Of a stretch of DNA of 64,000 bases, positions 28,222 through 38,369 are shown piece by piece. The notes beneath the pieces were generated by a model, which saw only the letters and a list, made by a program, of their open reading frames with translations, was not told the origin of the DNA and made no database searches. The stretch's first letter is position 1; each line of letters opens with the position of its first letter. The translations under genes were made by a program, and so were the position numbers. This DNA comes from Chryseobacterium flavum (GTDB lineage: Bacteria; Bacteroidota; Bacteroidia; Flavobacteriales; Weeksellaceae). The DNA lies in the NCBI RefSeq assembly GCF_003385595.1, contig NZ_QNUE01000002.1, positions 1 through 64,000 of the forward strand, given 5' to 3'.

Positions 28222-29724
28222 TTATTTTCTTTTTTTAACTACTTTTTTAGCAGGAGCTTTCTTACCTCCTTTTTTAGTAGCTTTTTTTGCTGGAGTAATA
28301 TCAGATTTTTGATATTTGTTCCATTCACTGTCATCACCAATGTATCTAACAGTTACTTTTCTATCAGCTTGTCTTTCAGCATCAGATGCAGACTCAGCAA
28401 CTTTAGCATTTTGCTCTCCTATACCGATTGATTTTAATACGTTAGTATCTACACCTCTCGCATCTAGAGCAGCAACTACAGCAGCAGCTCTTTCTTTAGA
28501 TAATTTCAAGTTGTAAGCATCACTTCCTTTTTTGTCAGTCTCTCCAACTAATAGGAATCTACCTCCATCTTTCTTAATGATTTCAGAAGCAGTATCTAAA
28601 GCTCCTTTAGATTCAGATCTGATTGTAGCTTTGTTGAAATCAAAGTATACACTCTTAAGATTCTTCTCAACATCAATAGCTGTTACTTCTTTTGGTTTAG
28701 GACATCCGTTGTATTCTGGAAGACCTGGAACAGTAGGACAAGCATCATCTTTGTCTAAGATACCGTCATTATCTGTATCTGGCCAAGGACAACCATTGTT
28801 TTCAGCAGGACCTGCTACAGTAGGACAAGCATCATCTTTGTCGATTACACCGTCACCGTCTGTATCTGGCCAAGGACAACCGTTGTTTTCAACTGGACCA
28901 GCTACATCTGGACATTGATCGTCTTTATCTGGAACTCCGTCACCGTCTGTATCAGGACATCCCTGGAATTCTGGTAAACCTGGAGTATCTGGACAAAGGT
29001 CATCTTTATCTAGGATACCATCTTTATCTCTATCTCTGTTTCCGAATCTGAATAAGATAGATGCAGAAGCTTGCCAGAAGTTAGCAACAGTAGATTTATC
29101 ACCTGGAGTTGATACATAATCACCCTGGATTCCAAGACCGAAGTTCTTAGTTACCCAGAAGTTAGCACCAGCACCTGTAGCTACAGTAAAGTGGTTTGCT
29201 TTACCATTCTCGTTTCCATCTTTTCCGTTTGAAACAGTTTCAATTGGGTTACCGTTAGCATCTACACTTGTTCTTGGGAAAGAAAGTGCAGTATAGTCAT
29301 GTCTTAAGTAGTTAGCACCAACTCTTAAATATGGATCAAACCAAGATTCTTCGTTCCATAAAAGACCAGCTCCGTGAGCCTGGAAACCTAGACCTGTCAT
29401 TAGGAAAAATTCTTTCCCCATGTTGAATCTTTTATTTTCAACATTTCCAACAGAAGTTTGCCAGTCAATAACTAAACCTTTTCCAACGTTTCTAGCAACT
29501 GTTAACTTAGATAATGGAGGTGTAATAGAGAAGTTGTTCATATTGAACATACTCTTCGTTAAATTTTTAGCAGAGAACGTATTACCGAAAGTACTTCTTG
29601 CTGCTACGTGGTTTTCAGCATGAGCACCAACTCCGATCAACCACGGATTGTTGGTAGTCTGTGCGAAAACAGTAGAGGCAACAGTAAGCGCCAATGCTGA
29701 AATTCCTAATTTTAGATTTTTCAT
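28222..29724 (-). CDS. OmpA-family outer-membrane protein with thrombospondin type 3 repeats
   Basis: This 500-residue protein has a signal peptide (cleavage near VFA-QTT at residues 20-22). It has an N-terminal beta-barrel-like part of about 210 residues and four calcium-binding thrombospondin type 3-like repeats at about 232-345 (DKDGILDKDD, DTDGDGVPDKDD and relatives). The C-terminal OmpA domain at about 355-460 binds peptidoglycan (VYFDFNKATIR, then SKERAAAVVAALDARGVD). The family motif GHTDxxG is here GETDKKG. It should anchor the outer membrane to the cell wall. Unusual is a very basic tail of the last 25 residues (KKATKKGGKKAPAKKVVKKRK-like composition). A strong terminator and a good promoter suggest high expression. 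Confidence 0.93.
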   Translation of the reverse strand: MKNLKLGISALALTVASTVFAQTTNNPWLIGVGAHAENHVAARSTFGNTFSAKNLTKSMFNMNNFSITPPLSKLTVARNVGKGLVIDWQTSVGNVENKRFNMGKEFFLMTGLGFQAHGAGLLWNEESWFDPYLRVGANYLRHDYTALSFPRTSVDANGNPIETVSNGKDGNENGKANHFTVATGAGANFWVTKNFGLGIQGDYVSTPGDKSTVANFWQASASILFRFGNRDRDKDGILDKDDLCPDTPGLPEFQGCPDTDGDGVPDKDDQCPDVAGPVENNGCPWPDTDGDGVIDKDDACPTVAGPAENNGCPWPDTDNDGILDKDDACPTVPGLPEYNGCPKPKEVTAIDVEKNLKSVYFDFNKATIRSESKGALDTASEIIKKDGGRFLLVGETDKKGSDAYNLKLSKERAAAVVAALDARGVDTNVLKSIGIGEQNAKVAESASDAERQADRKVTVRYIGDDSEWNKYQKSDITPAKKATKKGGKKAPAKKVVKKRK

Positions 29725-29752
29725 AGAATTAAATGATTAAATAATTGATAAT

Positions 29753-29785
29753 GCAAAATAAATATAATTTTTCTTTATACACAAA
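29753..29785 (-). promoter_or_regulatory. Predicted promoter of the OmpA-like gene
   Basis: On the minus strand TTTG (29785-29782) and, 21 bases on, TATTTTGC (29760-29753), one base shorter than the TAnnTTTG consensus. It lies about 30 bases before the start codon at 29724. Confidence 0.4.
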
Positions 29786-29801
29786 GTTTTTCAAATGATT
29801 T

Positions 29802-30263
29802 TTAACTTTTCTTTAATATTCTGTCCAGGTTCCGCTTATTTTCTCTATCTTTTATAGCGTCTCTTTTATCAAAGAGTTTTTTCCCCCTTCCAAGCGCTAT
29901 TAAGACCTTTGCTTTACCCTTATCAGTGATATATAACTTTAGTGGAATAATTGTATTCCCTGCATCCTTTAACTTTTTTTCAAGTTTCTGCAATTCTTTT
30001 TTGTGCAACAGCAATTTCCGTTCCCTTTTTGTTTTATGATTGTAAAAAGTACCTAATTTATACTCATCAATCATCATATTAATGATATATAATTCCCCAT
30101 CAATAAACTGACAGAAGGATTCTGCTATAGATGCTTTAGAAGAACGCAAAGATTTTATTTCTGTCCCCGTTAAAACCATTCCTGCTTCATACTCTTCAAG
30201 AATTTCATACTCAAAACGGGCTCTCCTATTTAATATATTAACTGTTTTTTCAATCTTCATCAT
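29802..30263 (-). CDS. smpB: SsrA-binding protein SmpB
   Basis: This 153-residue beta-barrel RNA-binding protein delivers tmRNA to stalled ribosomes in trans-translation. Diagnostic segments are LNRRARFEYEILEEYEAGM, VLTGTEIKSLRSSKASIAES and the basic C-terminus KKLFDKRDAIKDRENKR, which becomes helical in the decoding site. Length is standard. Two Met codons open the frame (MMKIEK), and either may be used. It is divergent from the ABC-F gene. The tmRNA gene itself is not in this window. Confidence 0.97.
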   Translation of the reverse strand: MMKIEKTVNILNRRARFEYEILEEYEAGMVLTGTEIKSLRSSKASIAESFCQFIDGELYIINMMIDEYKLGTFYNHKTKRERKLLLHKKELQKLEKKLKDAGNTIIPLKLYITDKGKAKVLIALGRGKKLFDKRDAIKDRENKRNLDRILKKS

Positions 30264-30308
30264 TTTAAATTTCGTTAATGAAATATATAAAAAATACCAT
30301 ACATTTAA

Positions 30309-32003
<1,695 letters not shown>

Positions 32004-32030
32004 TCAGACAGCATAGTTATAATTATAAAA

Positions 32031-32058
32031 ATACCTCAAAGCAAATTCTTTGAGGTAT
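32031..32058. terminator. Bidirectional intrinsic terminator
   Basis: ATACCTCAAAG (32031-32041) pairs with CTTTGAGGTAT (32048-32058) around a 6-base loop. T-rich sequence follows on both strands. It lies between the ABC-F gene and the convergent M48 protease gene. Confidence 0.85.
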
Positions 32059-32083
32059 TTTTGTTTAAACAATAAATAAATAA

Positions 32084-32905
32084 TTATTTCGTGAGTTTTG
32101 AGGCAGGAAGAGAAACCGTTCCGGGATCTTTCCACAATCCGTCCTTCTCTGCTCTTTTCTTAATTGCCTGAGCTCTTTTTTCACTATCCGGATGGGAATT
32201 AAACATTTTCTCAAAACCAGTCTGAGTACTTCCCTGTGAAAGCAGCGCTAATTTTTTAAAAGCCGTATATGCTCCTACTACGTCATATTTGTTTGCTTTC
32301 ATAAAATCATAGGAATAAGTATCCGCTTCAGATTCCTGCTTTTTACTGTGGGATGCATCCAGGAAAGCATTAGCCATTTTTCCAACCTGGCTGTCATTAA
32401 GAGCCGCTACTGTGGAAGAAGCAGAAGAAGCAGCATCCAGCGCAGCTGCCTTCATGTATGCAGATTTCATAGCGTCTTTTGTATCCTGATTTTTAACGTG
32501 ACCTATTTCATGACCAATTACCGCCAGCAATTCATTATCTGTCATGATATCCATTAAAGATGAAAATACTCTTACGCTTCCATCTGCGCAGGCAAATGCA
32601 TTGATGTCTTTTACTTTATAGACTTTATAGTTCAGGTTCAGCCCGTCCTGAGATTTGTGCTTTCCAAATAACTTGTTCAGCCTGACTGTATAAGGGTCTT
32701 TTGGTCCTGCTACAGGATTGTTTTTATCCATCCAATCTACAGATTCTTTAGATAATTTAATTGCATCCCCGTTAGTAAATGTTAAAGCTTTTGCACCATT
32801 GGAAACAATTCCGGCAGCTTTGCCAAGATTAATTTTCTGTGCATTGATGGAATATGAAGTCCCTACTAATAAAATAAGACATAAAGTAATTTTTTTCATA
32901 GTCAT
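32084..32905 (-). CDS. M48-family zinc metalloprotease, exported
   Basis: This 273-residue M48 peptidase has a signal peptide (hydrophobic stretch 5-20, cleavage near Ala22-Gln23). The zinc motif HEIGH is at 132-136 and the third ligand Glu is likely in ESEAD at 191-195. The protein is probably periplasmic, related to the BepA/LoiP or Oma1-like quality-control proteases, and would act on misfolded outer-membrane or periplasmic proteins. There is no lipobox cysteine. The gene is divergent from recJ with only five bases between coding starts as first called, so the promoter lies within the recJ leader region. Confidence 0.9.
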   Translation of the reverse strand: MTMKKITLCLILLVGTSYSINAQKINLGKAAGIVSNGAKALTFTNGDAIKLSKESVDWMDKNNPVAGPKDPYTVRLNKLFGKHKSQDGLNLNYKVYKVKDINAFACADGSVRVFSSLMDIMTDNELLAVIGHEIGHVKNQDTKDAMKSAYMKAAALDAASSASSTVAALNDSQVGKMANAFLDASHSKKQESEADTYSYDFMKANKYDVVGAYTAFKKLALLSQGSTQTGFEKMFNSHPDSEKRAQAIKKRAEKDGLWKDPGTVSLPASKLTK

Positions 32906-33006
32906 TTAATTTGGAGCACGAAGATAACCATTTTTTAACAATTATTAAGTCAAAACTTCATTCTCTATCTCTTCACAATGCTATTTTTTTTCCTTATTTT
33001 TGTGAA

Positions 33007-34719
33007 ATGAGTCAAAAATGGATTTATAAGCCCGAACCCGATGAGGAAGTTGTGGACAGACTAAGTTCGTCACTTGGTTTTGGTACTTTTGAATCTAAAC
33101 TCCTCGTTCTAAGGGGAATTGACAATTATCAAAAGGCCAGAGAATTTTTTAAACCAAACCTTAACGATATACACAATCCTTTTTTAATGGCAGATATGCA
33201 AAAAGCTGTAGAGCGTATTGCTACCGCTATTGAAAATGGAGAAAAAATATTGGTATATGGTGATTATGATGTAGACGGAACTACAGCAGTTGCCCTGATG
33301 TATCTTTATCTCAGCAAAATTGTAGAAAAGAAATATCTGGATTACTATATTCCTGACCGAAACTCCGAAGGGTATGGAATTTCCACTGAAGGAATTGATT
33401 TTGCCAAGGAAAACGGATTCTCATTAATCATTGCCCTCGATTGTGGAATCAAGGCAATAGATATGGTAAAATATGCTGAAAACCTCGGAATAGATTTTAT
33501 CATCTGCGACCACCACCTTCCCGGTGAGGAAATTCCTGTCGCAGCAGCTGTACTTGATCCTAAAAGAAGCGACTGCCGATATCCCTTCAAAGAACTTTCA
33601 GGATGTGGTGTTGGTTTTAAGTTATGCCAGGGATTAAATACCATCTATAAACTCCCGGAAGCCGAATTATTTGAACTTACTGATCTTCTGGCAATTTCAA
33701 TTGCAGCCGATATTGTTTCCATGACAGGAGAGAACAGAGTATTGGCAAAAATGGGGCTAAAGACTCTGAGAAAGACCAGAAACCTGGGTTTAAGATTACT
33801 GATCCCGGAAGATAAGCTTTCCCATTTTGAAATTTCAAATATTGTTTTTGAAATTGCCCCTAAAATTAATGCTGCCGGAAGGATTTCACATGGGAAAGCC
33901 GCTGTTGAGCTTATGGTTTCGGATAATCTCAAACATGCAAACCAGATTGTGAATGACATCATGAACCTTAATGATGAAAGGCGTGAACTGGATATGAATT
34001 CTACCCTTTCTGCTCTGAATCAAATTATTGAGTCTCAGCAGGAAACCAAATATACTACAATTGTTTATCATCCTGAATGGAATAAGGGAGTTATTGGGAT
34101 CGTTGCATCCAGACTTATTGAAACGTATTATAAGCCTACCCTTGTTTTCACCGATGGAAACAATGGAGAAATGGTAGCTTCTGCGAGATCTGTTTCTGAT
34201 TTTGATGTACATGAAGCCCTGGACATGTGCTCTGAATATTTTTTGAAATTCGGAGGGCATCATGCTGCGGCAGGGCTATCCATGGAAAAAGAAAAGTTTG
34301 ATGCATTCAAAGAAAAGTTTGAAAGGATAGTTTCCGAGAAAATCCAGGAACACCAAAAGGAACCTTCCATCACCATAGATTCTGAGATTAAAATTGATGA
34401 GATCAACCGTGAATTCATTAATTTTCATCGAAAGCTGGCTCCTTTCGGACCCCATAACATGAAGCCTATTTTTACACTTACCAACCAGAAACTTTCGGGA
34501 TATGTAAAAACAATGGGAAAAGATAACAATCATCTGAAGTTTTATATAAAACAGGAATCCACAGGGCGTAATATTGAATGTGTCGGCTTTAAATTAGGAC
34601 AATTTGCAGAAGATTTTAAAAATAAAAATTTTGATCTTGCTTTTACGCTGGAAGAAAATCACTGGAAGGGAAATGTAACCCATTATCTGAATATAAAAGA
34701 TGTAAAGTTCAGGGATTAG
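33007..34719 (+). CDS. recJ: Single-stranded-DNA-specific exonuclease RecJ
   Basis: RecJ degrades single-stranded DNA 5' to 3' in recombination and mismatch repair. From the chosen start it has 570 residues. DHH-family motifs are clear: GDYDVDGT at about 85-92, ALDCG, CDHHLP with DHH at 168-170, and the DHHA1 motif FGGHHAAAGLSME. The reading frame is open further upstream to 32911, but those 32 codons are AT-rich low-complexity sequence. A TATTTTTG promoter-like box at 32995-33002 ends just before the ATG at 33007, and MSQKWIYKP is the usual beginning. I therefore place the start at 33007. No operon partner is visible. Confidence 0.93.
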   Translation: MSQKWIYKPEPDEEVVDRLSSSLGFGTFESKLLVLRGIDNYQKAREFFKPNLNDIHNPFLMADMQKAVERIATAIENGEKILVYGDYDVDGTTAVALMYLYLSKIVEKKYLDYYIPDRNSEGYGISTEGIDFAKENGFSLIIALDCGIKAIDMVKYAENLGIDFIICDHHLPGEEIPVAAAVLDPKRSDCRYPFKELSGCGVGFKLCQGLNTIYKLPEAELFELTDLLAISIAADIVSMTGENRVLAKMGLKTLRKTRNLGLRLLIPEDKLSHFEISNIVFEIAPKINAAGRISHGKAAVELMVSDNLKHANQIVNDIMNLNDERRELDMNSTLSALNQIIESQQETKYTTIVYHPEWNKGVIGIVASRLIETYYKPTLVFTDGNNGEMVASARSVSDFDVHEALDMCSEYFLKFGGHHAAAGLSMEKEKFDAFKEKFERIVSEKIQEHQKEPSITIDSEIKIDEINREFINFHRKLAPFGPHNMKPIFTLTNQKLSGYVKTMGKDNNHLKFYIKQESTGRNIECVGFKLGQFAEDFKNKNFDLAFTLEENHWKGNVTHYLNIKDVKFRD

Positions 34720-34821
34720 GAGTTATCAATAATCGAAAACCCGAAATATTAAAAGTGTTCATGCAGTAATTAAAAGCTTCAAGTTCCTAAGTACCAATTC
34801 CTCTGATTTAATCTTTAAAAA

Positions 34822-35406
34822 ATGAAAAAAATCGGTTTATTTTTCGGATCATTCAATCCAATACATATCGGACATCTTATTTTAGCCAATTATATCTTAG
34901 AGAATTCCGATATGGATGAATTATGGTTTGTGGTCAGTCCTCAAAACCCTTTTAAGGATAAAAAATCTTTACTAAAGGATCATAACAGACTGGATATGGT
35001 ACAGCTGGCAGTGAAAAATTACCCCAATATGAGAGCGTCCAATGTTGAGTTCTCTCTTCCGAAACCGAGTTACACTATTGACACTCTTACCTATCTGCAC
35101 GAAAAATATCCTGATTATTCTTTCAGCCTCATTATGGGAGAAGATAACCTTGATAGTCTTCATAAATGGAAAAATTCTGATATCCTGATCAAAAATCATC
35201 ATATTATTGTTTATCCAAGAGTTTTTGAGGGTGAGAAAAAAGATTCCGAATATCTTCAACATGAAAATATTTCTCTTATAAAAGCTCCTGTGATAGAGCT
35301 TTCAGCTACAGAAATCCGTAATATGATTAAAAACGGTAAAAATGTAAGGCCTATGCTTCCCCCTGAAGTATTTGAGTATTTGGACGGAAGCAGTTTTTAT
35401 AAGTAA
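34822..35406 (+). CDS. nadD: Nicotinate-nucleotide adenylyltransferase
   Basis: This 194-residue nucleotidyltransferase makes deamido-NAD from nicotinate mononucleotide and ATP in NAD synthesis. The phosphate-binding loop GSFNPIHIGHL with HIGH-type residues 15-18 is followed by DELWFVVSPQNPFK, and the C-terminal ELSATEIRNMI matches the family's ISSTxIR motif. Length is normal. It follows recJ after 102 bp that contain no recognisable gene, and is probably transcribed with the small membrane protein gene downstream. Confidence 0.95.
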   Translation: MKKIGLFFGSFNPIHIGHLILANYILENSDMDELWFVVSPQNPFKDKKSLLKDHNRLDMVQLAVKNYPNMRASNVEFSLPKPSYTIDTLTYLHEKYPDYSFSLIMGEDNLDSLHKWKNSDILIKNHHIIVYPRVFEGEKKDSEYLQHENISLIKAPVIELSATEIRNMIKNGKNVRPMLPPEVFEYLDGSSFYK

Positions 35407-35476
35407 TTTTGTACAGAATTAAAGCTGAAGCAGGGACAATAGACTTGTACTTTCTTCAAACTTATAATAATAGAAC

Positions 35477-35818
35477 ATGAACTTCATCGAAAAATTTTTC
35501 ACAAAATACCCGCAGGATAAGGTAATTAAATGGTTTAAACAAATCTGTGTAGCAGAAGCTATTACCTGTTTTTTGCTTTACGGGGTTGCTATGATCTGGA
35601 AAAGATACGATGATGAAGGGCTTCTTCCAACTATTTTTATCATTATTGTAGGCAATATCCACGGATTGTTTTTTTCTCTTTATCTGTTATTTTGCATCCC
35701 GGTCAGAAAAATTTTTAAATGGGATGATGAAGATTTTGTATTTGCTTTACTAGCGGCATTTTTTCCTTTTGCCACCATTTGGGTAGATAAAAAATTAGCT
35801 CGTTTCGATAGAGAATAA
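35477..35818 (+). CDS. DUF3817 small membrane protein
   Basis: This 113-residue protein has three hydrophobic helices at about 25-42, 50-78 and 90-104, and charged loops. The pattern fits the DUF3817 (YdzA-like) integral membrane family, whose function is unknown. It lies 70 bp after nadD. An AT-rich gap of 238 bp, holding the promoter of the outer-membrane barrel gene, follows. Confidence 0.7.
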   Translation: MNFIEKFFTKYPQDKVIKWFKQICVAEAITCFLLYGVAMIWKRYDDEGLLPTIFIIIVGNIHGLFFSLYLLFCIPVRKIFKWDDEDFVFALLAAFFPFATIWVDKKLARFDRE

Positions 35819-35969
35819 TTTATTTTTTTCACATTTTTTAAATTTTATTGTAACAAAACTAGGGTTATAGTTGTCTTATTATGTAGAAAAATCAATTTAC
35901 TTATTTTTTTAATTTAATTTTTACACCCTAAAAACCAATAAGTTATAAATTGAATTAATTATTTTTAAG

Positions 35970-36010
35970 TACTTTGTATTGCATGATACTAAATTTATTA
36001 TATATCTTTG
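35970..36010 (+). promoter_or_regulatory. Promoter and possible operator of the barrel-gene pair
   Basis: TTG (35979-35981) and TATCTTTG (36003-36010), 21 bases apart, form a consensus-like promoter about 50 bases before the gene. An imperfect dyad spans the -33 region (AGTA at 35968-35971 with TACT at 35987-35990, inner arms partly matching). This could be an operator for a repressor; the regulator is not identified. Confidence 0.45.
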
Positions 36011-36056
36011 TAATGTTAAATAATTATTCATACAAGCTATTAACGATTAAAAAATA

Positions 36057-38324
36057 ATGATCATGAAAACTCAAATTCTCATTGCAGCCATATTTTTCAG
36101 CGGTTTTGTTACTGCTCAGCAATCAAAAGACAGCCTGAAAGTAAAGAATATTGAAGCGATCAACATTAAGAAACAGGTTTTCAAAAAACAAGGAGACCGT
36201 CTGATCTATGATGTAGCCTCATCTCCTATTGCAAAAGGAACCAATACTTTTAATCTTTTAAAGCAAACTCCGATGATTTCCAGCATCGATGGAAAAACAT
36301 TGAAGATCTTAGGAAAAAATGATGCAGTGATCTACATCAATAATAAAAAAACCAATATGGATTCTGAGGCATTGATTGAAATGCTGAAATCTACTCCGTC
36401 TGAAGATATTCAGAAAATTGAAGTCATTACAGTTCCCGGAAGTGAATTCCAGGTTGAATCCAAAGAAGGAGTCATCAATATTGTAATGAAAAAAAACAAA
36501 AATAACGGCTACAACGGAACGCTGAAGATGCAGAACGAACAAGCTTATTACAATAATCCCAATGCAGGGGCTTCTTTTAATTTCAGACAAGGTAAGTGGT
36601 CGGGAAATTCTAATTTCAGAACCGGTAGCTGGACAGACAGACAAAGATACACTCTGTCTAACGGAGATCCTACTTTCAGAAATGAATCTTATGGATTTAA
36701 TGATGATCCCAATAAAAATTTTGGAGGAGGCTTCAATATTGATTATGAGATCAATAAAAAACACAGTCTTGGATTTTCATACAACATGAGATATAATAAA
36801 AGTTTCAATTCTGTGCTGGATATTACCAACTGGCAAAACGGAGTATTAAATAACAGAACAGTCAATAATGAGGATGCACAGACCAGAAACCACTCTTTCA
36901 ATCTGAATTATGAGATGAAAACAGATTCTTTGGGGAGTAAGCTTACATCAAACGTTTCTTACCTATGGTTCAACAGGGACAAAGTAAGTTTCAATGAGAG
37001 TTTTCCTTTAACGAATGATACGATTAACAAATACTCAGCATTGCATCAGGCGGTACCACAGATCATCAACAACTATGCAGCCAACATTGACTATCTGAAA
37101 AAAACAGCCAAAGGCGCCACATGGCTGATGGGAGTAAGCTACAACTACACCAATACGGATAACGATACCAGACAAGACAAATTAATCGGTAATGATTTTG
37201 TGGTAGATACTAAGCAAACCAATCATTTCATTTATAAAGAAAATATTATCGGAATTTATCTGAATTATGAAAGAAAACTGACTGAAAAAATATCAGGAAA
37301 AATAGGTGCCCGCTATGAGATGACCAGAAGCACGGGAGATATTGTAGACAAAACAGGATTTGAGAGAAATTACAACAATCTGCTTCCTTATCTGAATTTA
37401 AATTATGCAATCAATTCCGATCATAATTTAAGCTATACATTTTCAAGCAGAATAAGAAGACCGAGATTCTGGGAGCTCAATCCATCAAGAACCTACTTTA
37501 CTCCTACCAATTATACACAGAACAACCCCTTTATACTGGCTTCTAAATATTATAATCAGGAGCTTAATTATATGTACAAAAATGCATTCTATGCCAATCT
37601 TAGTTTTAATATGGAGGAAGATGCATCTGCTTCTGACATGCTTCCGTTACAAGGAACTTTAACAACTCCAAAAAGGGATGAAAATGGGAACATACTGTAC
37701 GATCCCGCTGGCAATATGATAATGGAAACGACAAGATTCTTAAGATATATAAGAACCAATTACGGCAAAAACAGGGAGCTTGCACTTACCCTGGGAATGA
37801 ACAAATCATGGTTCAAAGATATCTGGACAACCAACTATTCTGTCAACTTAGGTTATGTAACCTACAAAGGCGGGGTATGGGAAGATCCAACTTCTCAATT
37901 AGGTCAGTACGAAACCGAATCACTGGATCCTTATATCATCGATGTTAAAAACTACAATATGTCTGTAACCATCAATAATATCATCAGACTGTCTTCTAAA
38001 AAAGACTGGTTTTTAGGGGTAAATTATTTCTTTGCCAGCAAGACTGCCATGGAAGGAGGTACGATAGGAGCAAGACAAAGCTTTGATTTCAATCTGAAAA
38101 AAATTGCAGGAGACTGGACCATCGTAGCTGAAGTTAACGACTTATTCAATCAAAGCTTTTACCGCCTTAAAGGGGTACAGCCCAATGGAAAATATAATAA
38201 CATCACCAACTTCAATTATCCAAGACTGATAAGCGTCGGAATTACTTACAATTTCGGGAACCAAAAACTGAAAAAAGCAAGGGAAATGAAATCTGCAAAT
38301 GATGCTGTAAAATCAAGAACATAA
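36057..38324 (+). CDS. Outer-membrane beta-barrel (TonB-receptor-like) protein, copy 1
   Basis: This 755-residue protein has a signal peptide (cleavage near VTAQQ). It has a plug-like N-terminal domain with GKTLKILGKNDAVIYINNK and EDIQKIEVITVPGSEF (about residues 80-140), followed by a long barrel rich in alternating aromatic residues. The pattern fits the OMP_b-brl_3 family common in Flavobacteria. Unlike nutrient TonB receptors there is no obvious carboxypeptidase-like repeat or SusD partner, so the transported or signalled ligand is unknown. The ATG at 36063 (MKTQIL) is an equally good start. The next gene is a paralogue only 45 bp downstream. Confidence 0.85.
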   Translation: MIMKTQILIAAIFFSGFVTAQQSKDSLKVKNIEAINIKKQVFKKQGDRLIYDVASSPIAKGTNTFNLLKQTPMISSIDGKTLKILGKNDAVIYINNKKTNMDSEALIEMLKSTPSEDIQKIEVITVPGSEFQVESKEGVINIVMKKNKNNGYNGTLKMQNEQAYYNNPNAGASFNFRQGKWSGNSNFRTGSWTDRQRYTLSNGDPTFRNESYGFNDDPNKNFGGGFNIDYEINKKHSLGFSYNMRYNKSFNSVLDITNWQNGVLNNRTVNNEDAQTRNHSFNLNYEMKTDSLGSKLTSNVSYLWFNRDKVSFNESFPLTNDTINKYSALHQAVPQIINNYAANIDYLKKTAKGATWLMGVSYNYTNTDNDTRQDKLIGNDFVVDTKQTNHFIYKENIIGIYLNYERKLTEKISGKIGARYEMTRSTGDIVDKTGFERNYNNLLPYLNLNYAINSDHNLSYTFSSRIRRPRFWELNPSRTYFTPTNYTQNNPFILASKYYNQELNYMYKNAFYANLSFNMEEDASASDMLPLQGTLTTPKRDENGNILYDPAGNMIMETTRFLRYIRTNYGKNRELALTLGMNKSWFKDIWTTNYSVNLGYVTYKGGVWEDPTSQLGQYETESLDPYIIDVKNYNMSVTINNIIRLSSKKDWFLGVNYFFASKTAMEGGTIGARQSFDFNLKKIAGDWTIVAEVNDLFNQSFYRLKGVQPNGKYNNITNFNYPRLISVGITYNFGNQKLKKAREMKSANDAVKSRT

Positions 38325-38369
38325 TCCGAAAATAAATCACTACAACTTCACTTAATACTTAAAAACAAC

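Noticed and set aside
28680-29040. DNA repeat element inside the OmpA gene
   Set aside because: The repetition is explained by thrombospondin type 3 protein repeats.
32911-33006. Longer RecJ start
   Set aside because: The extra 32 codons are AT-rich and contain a promoter-like TATTTTTG. The protein family begins at MSQKW-like sequence.
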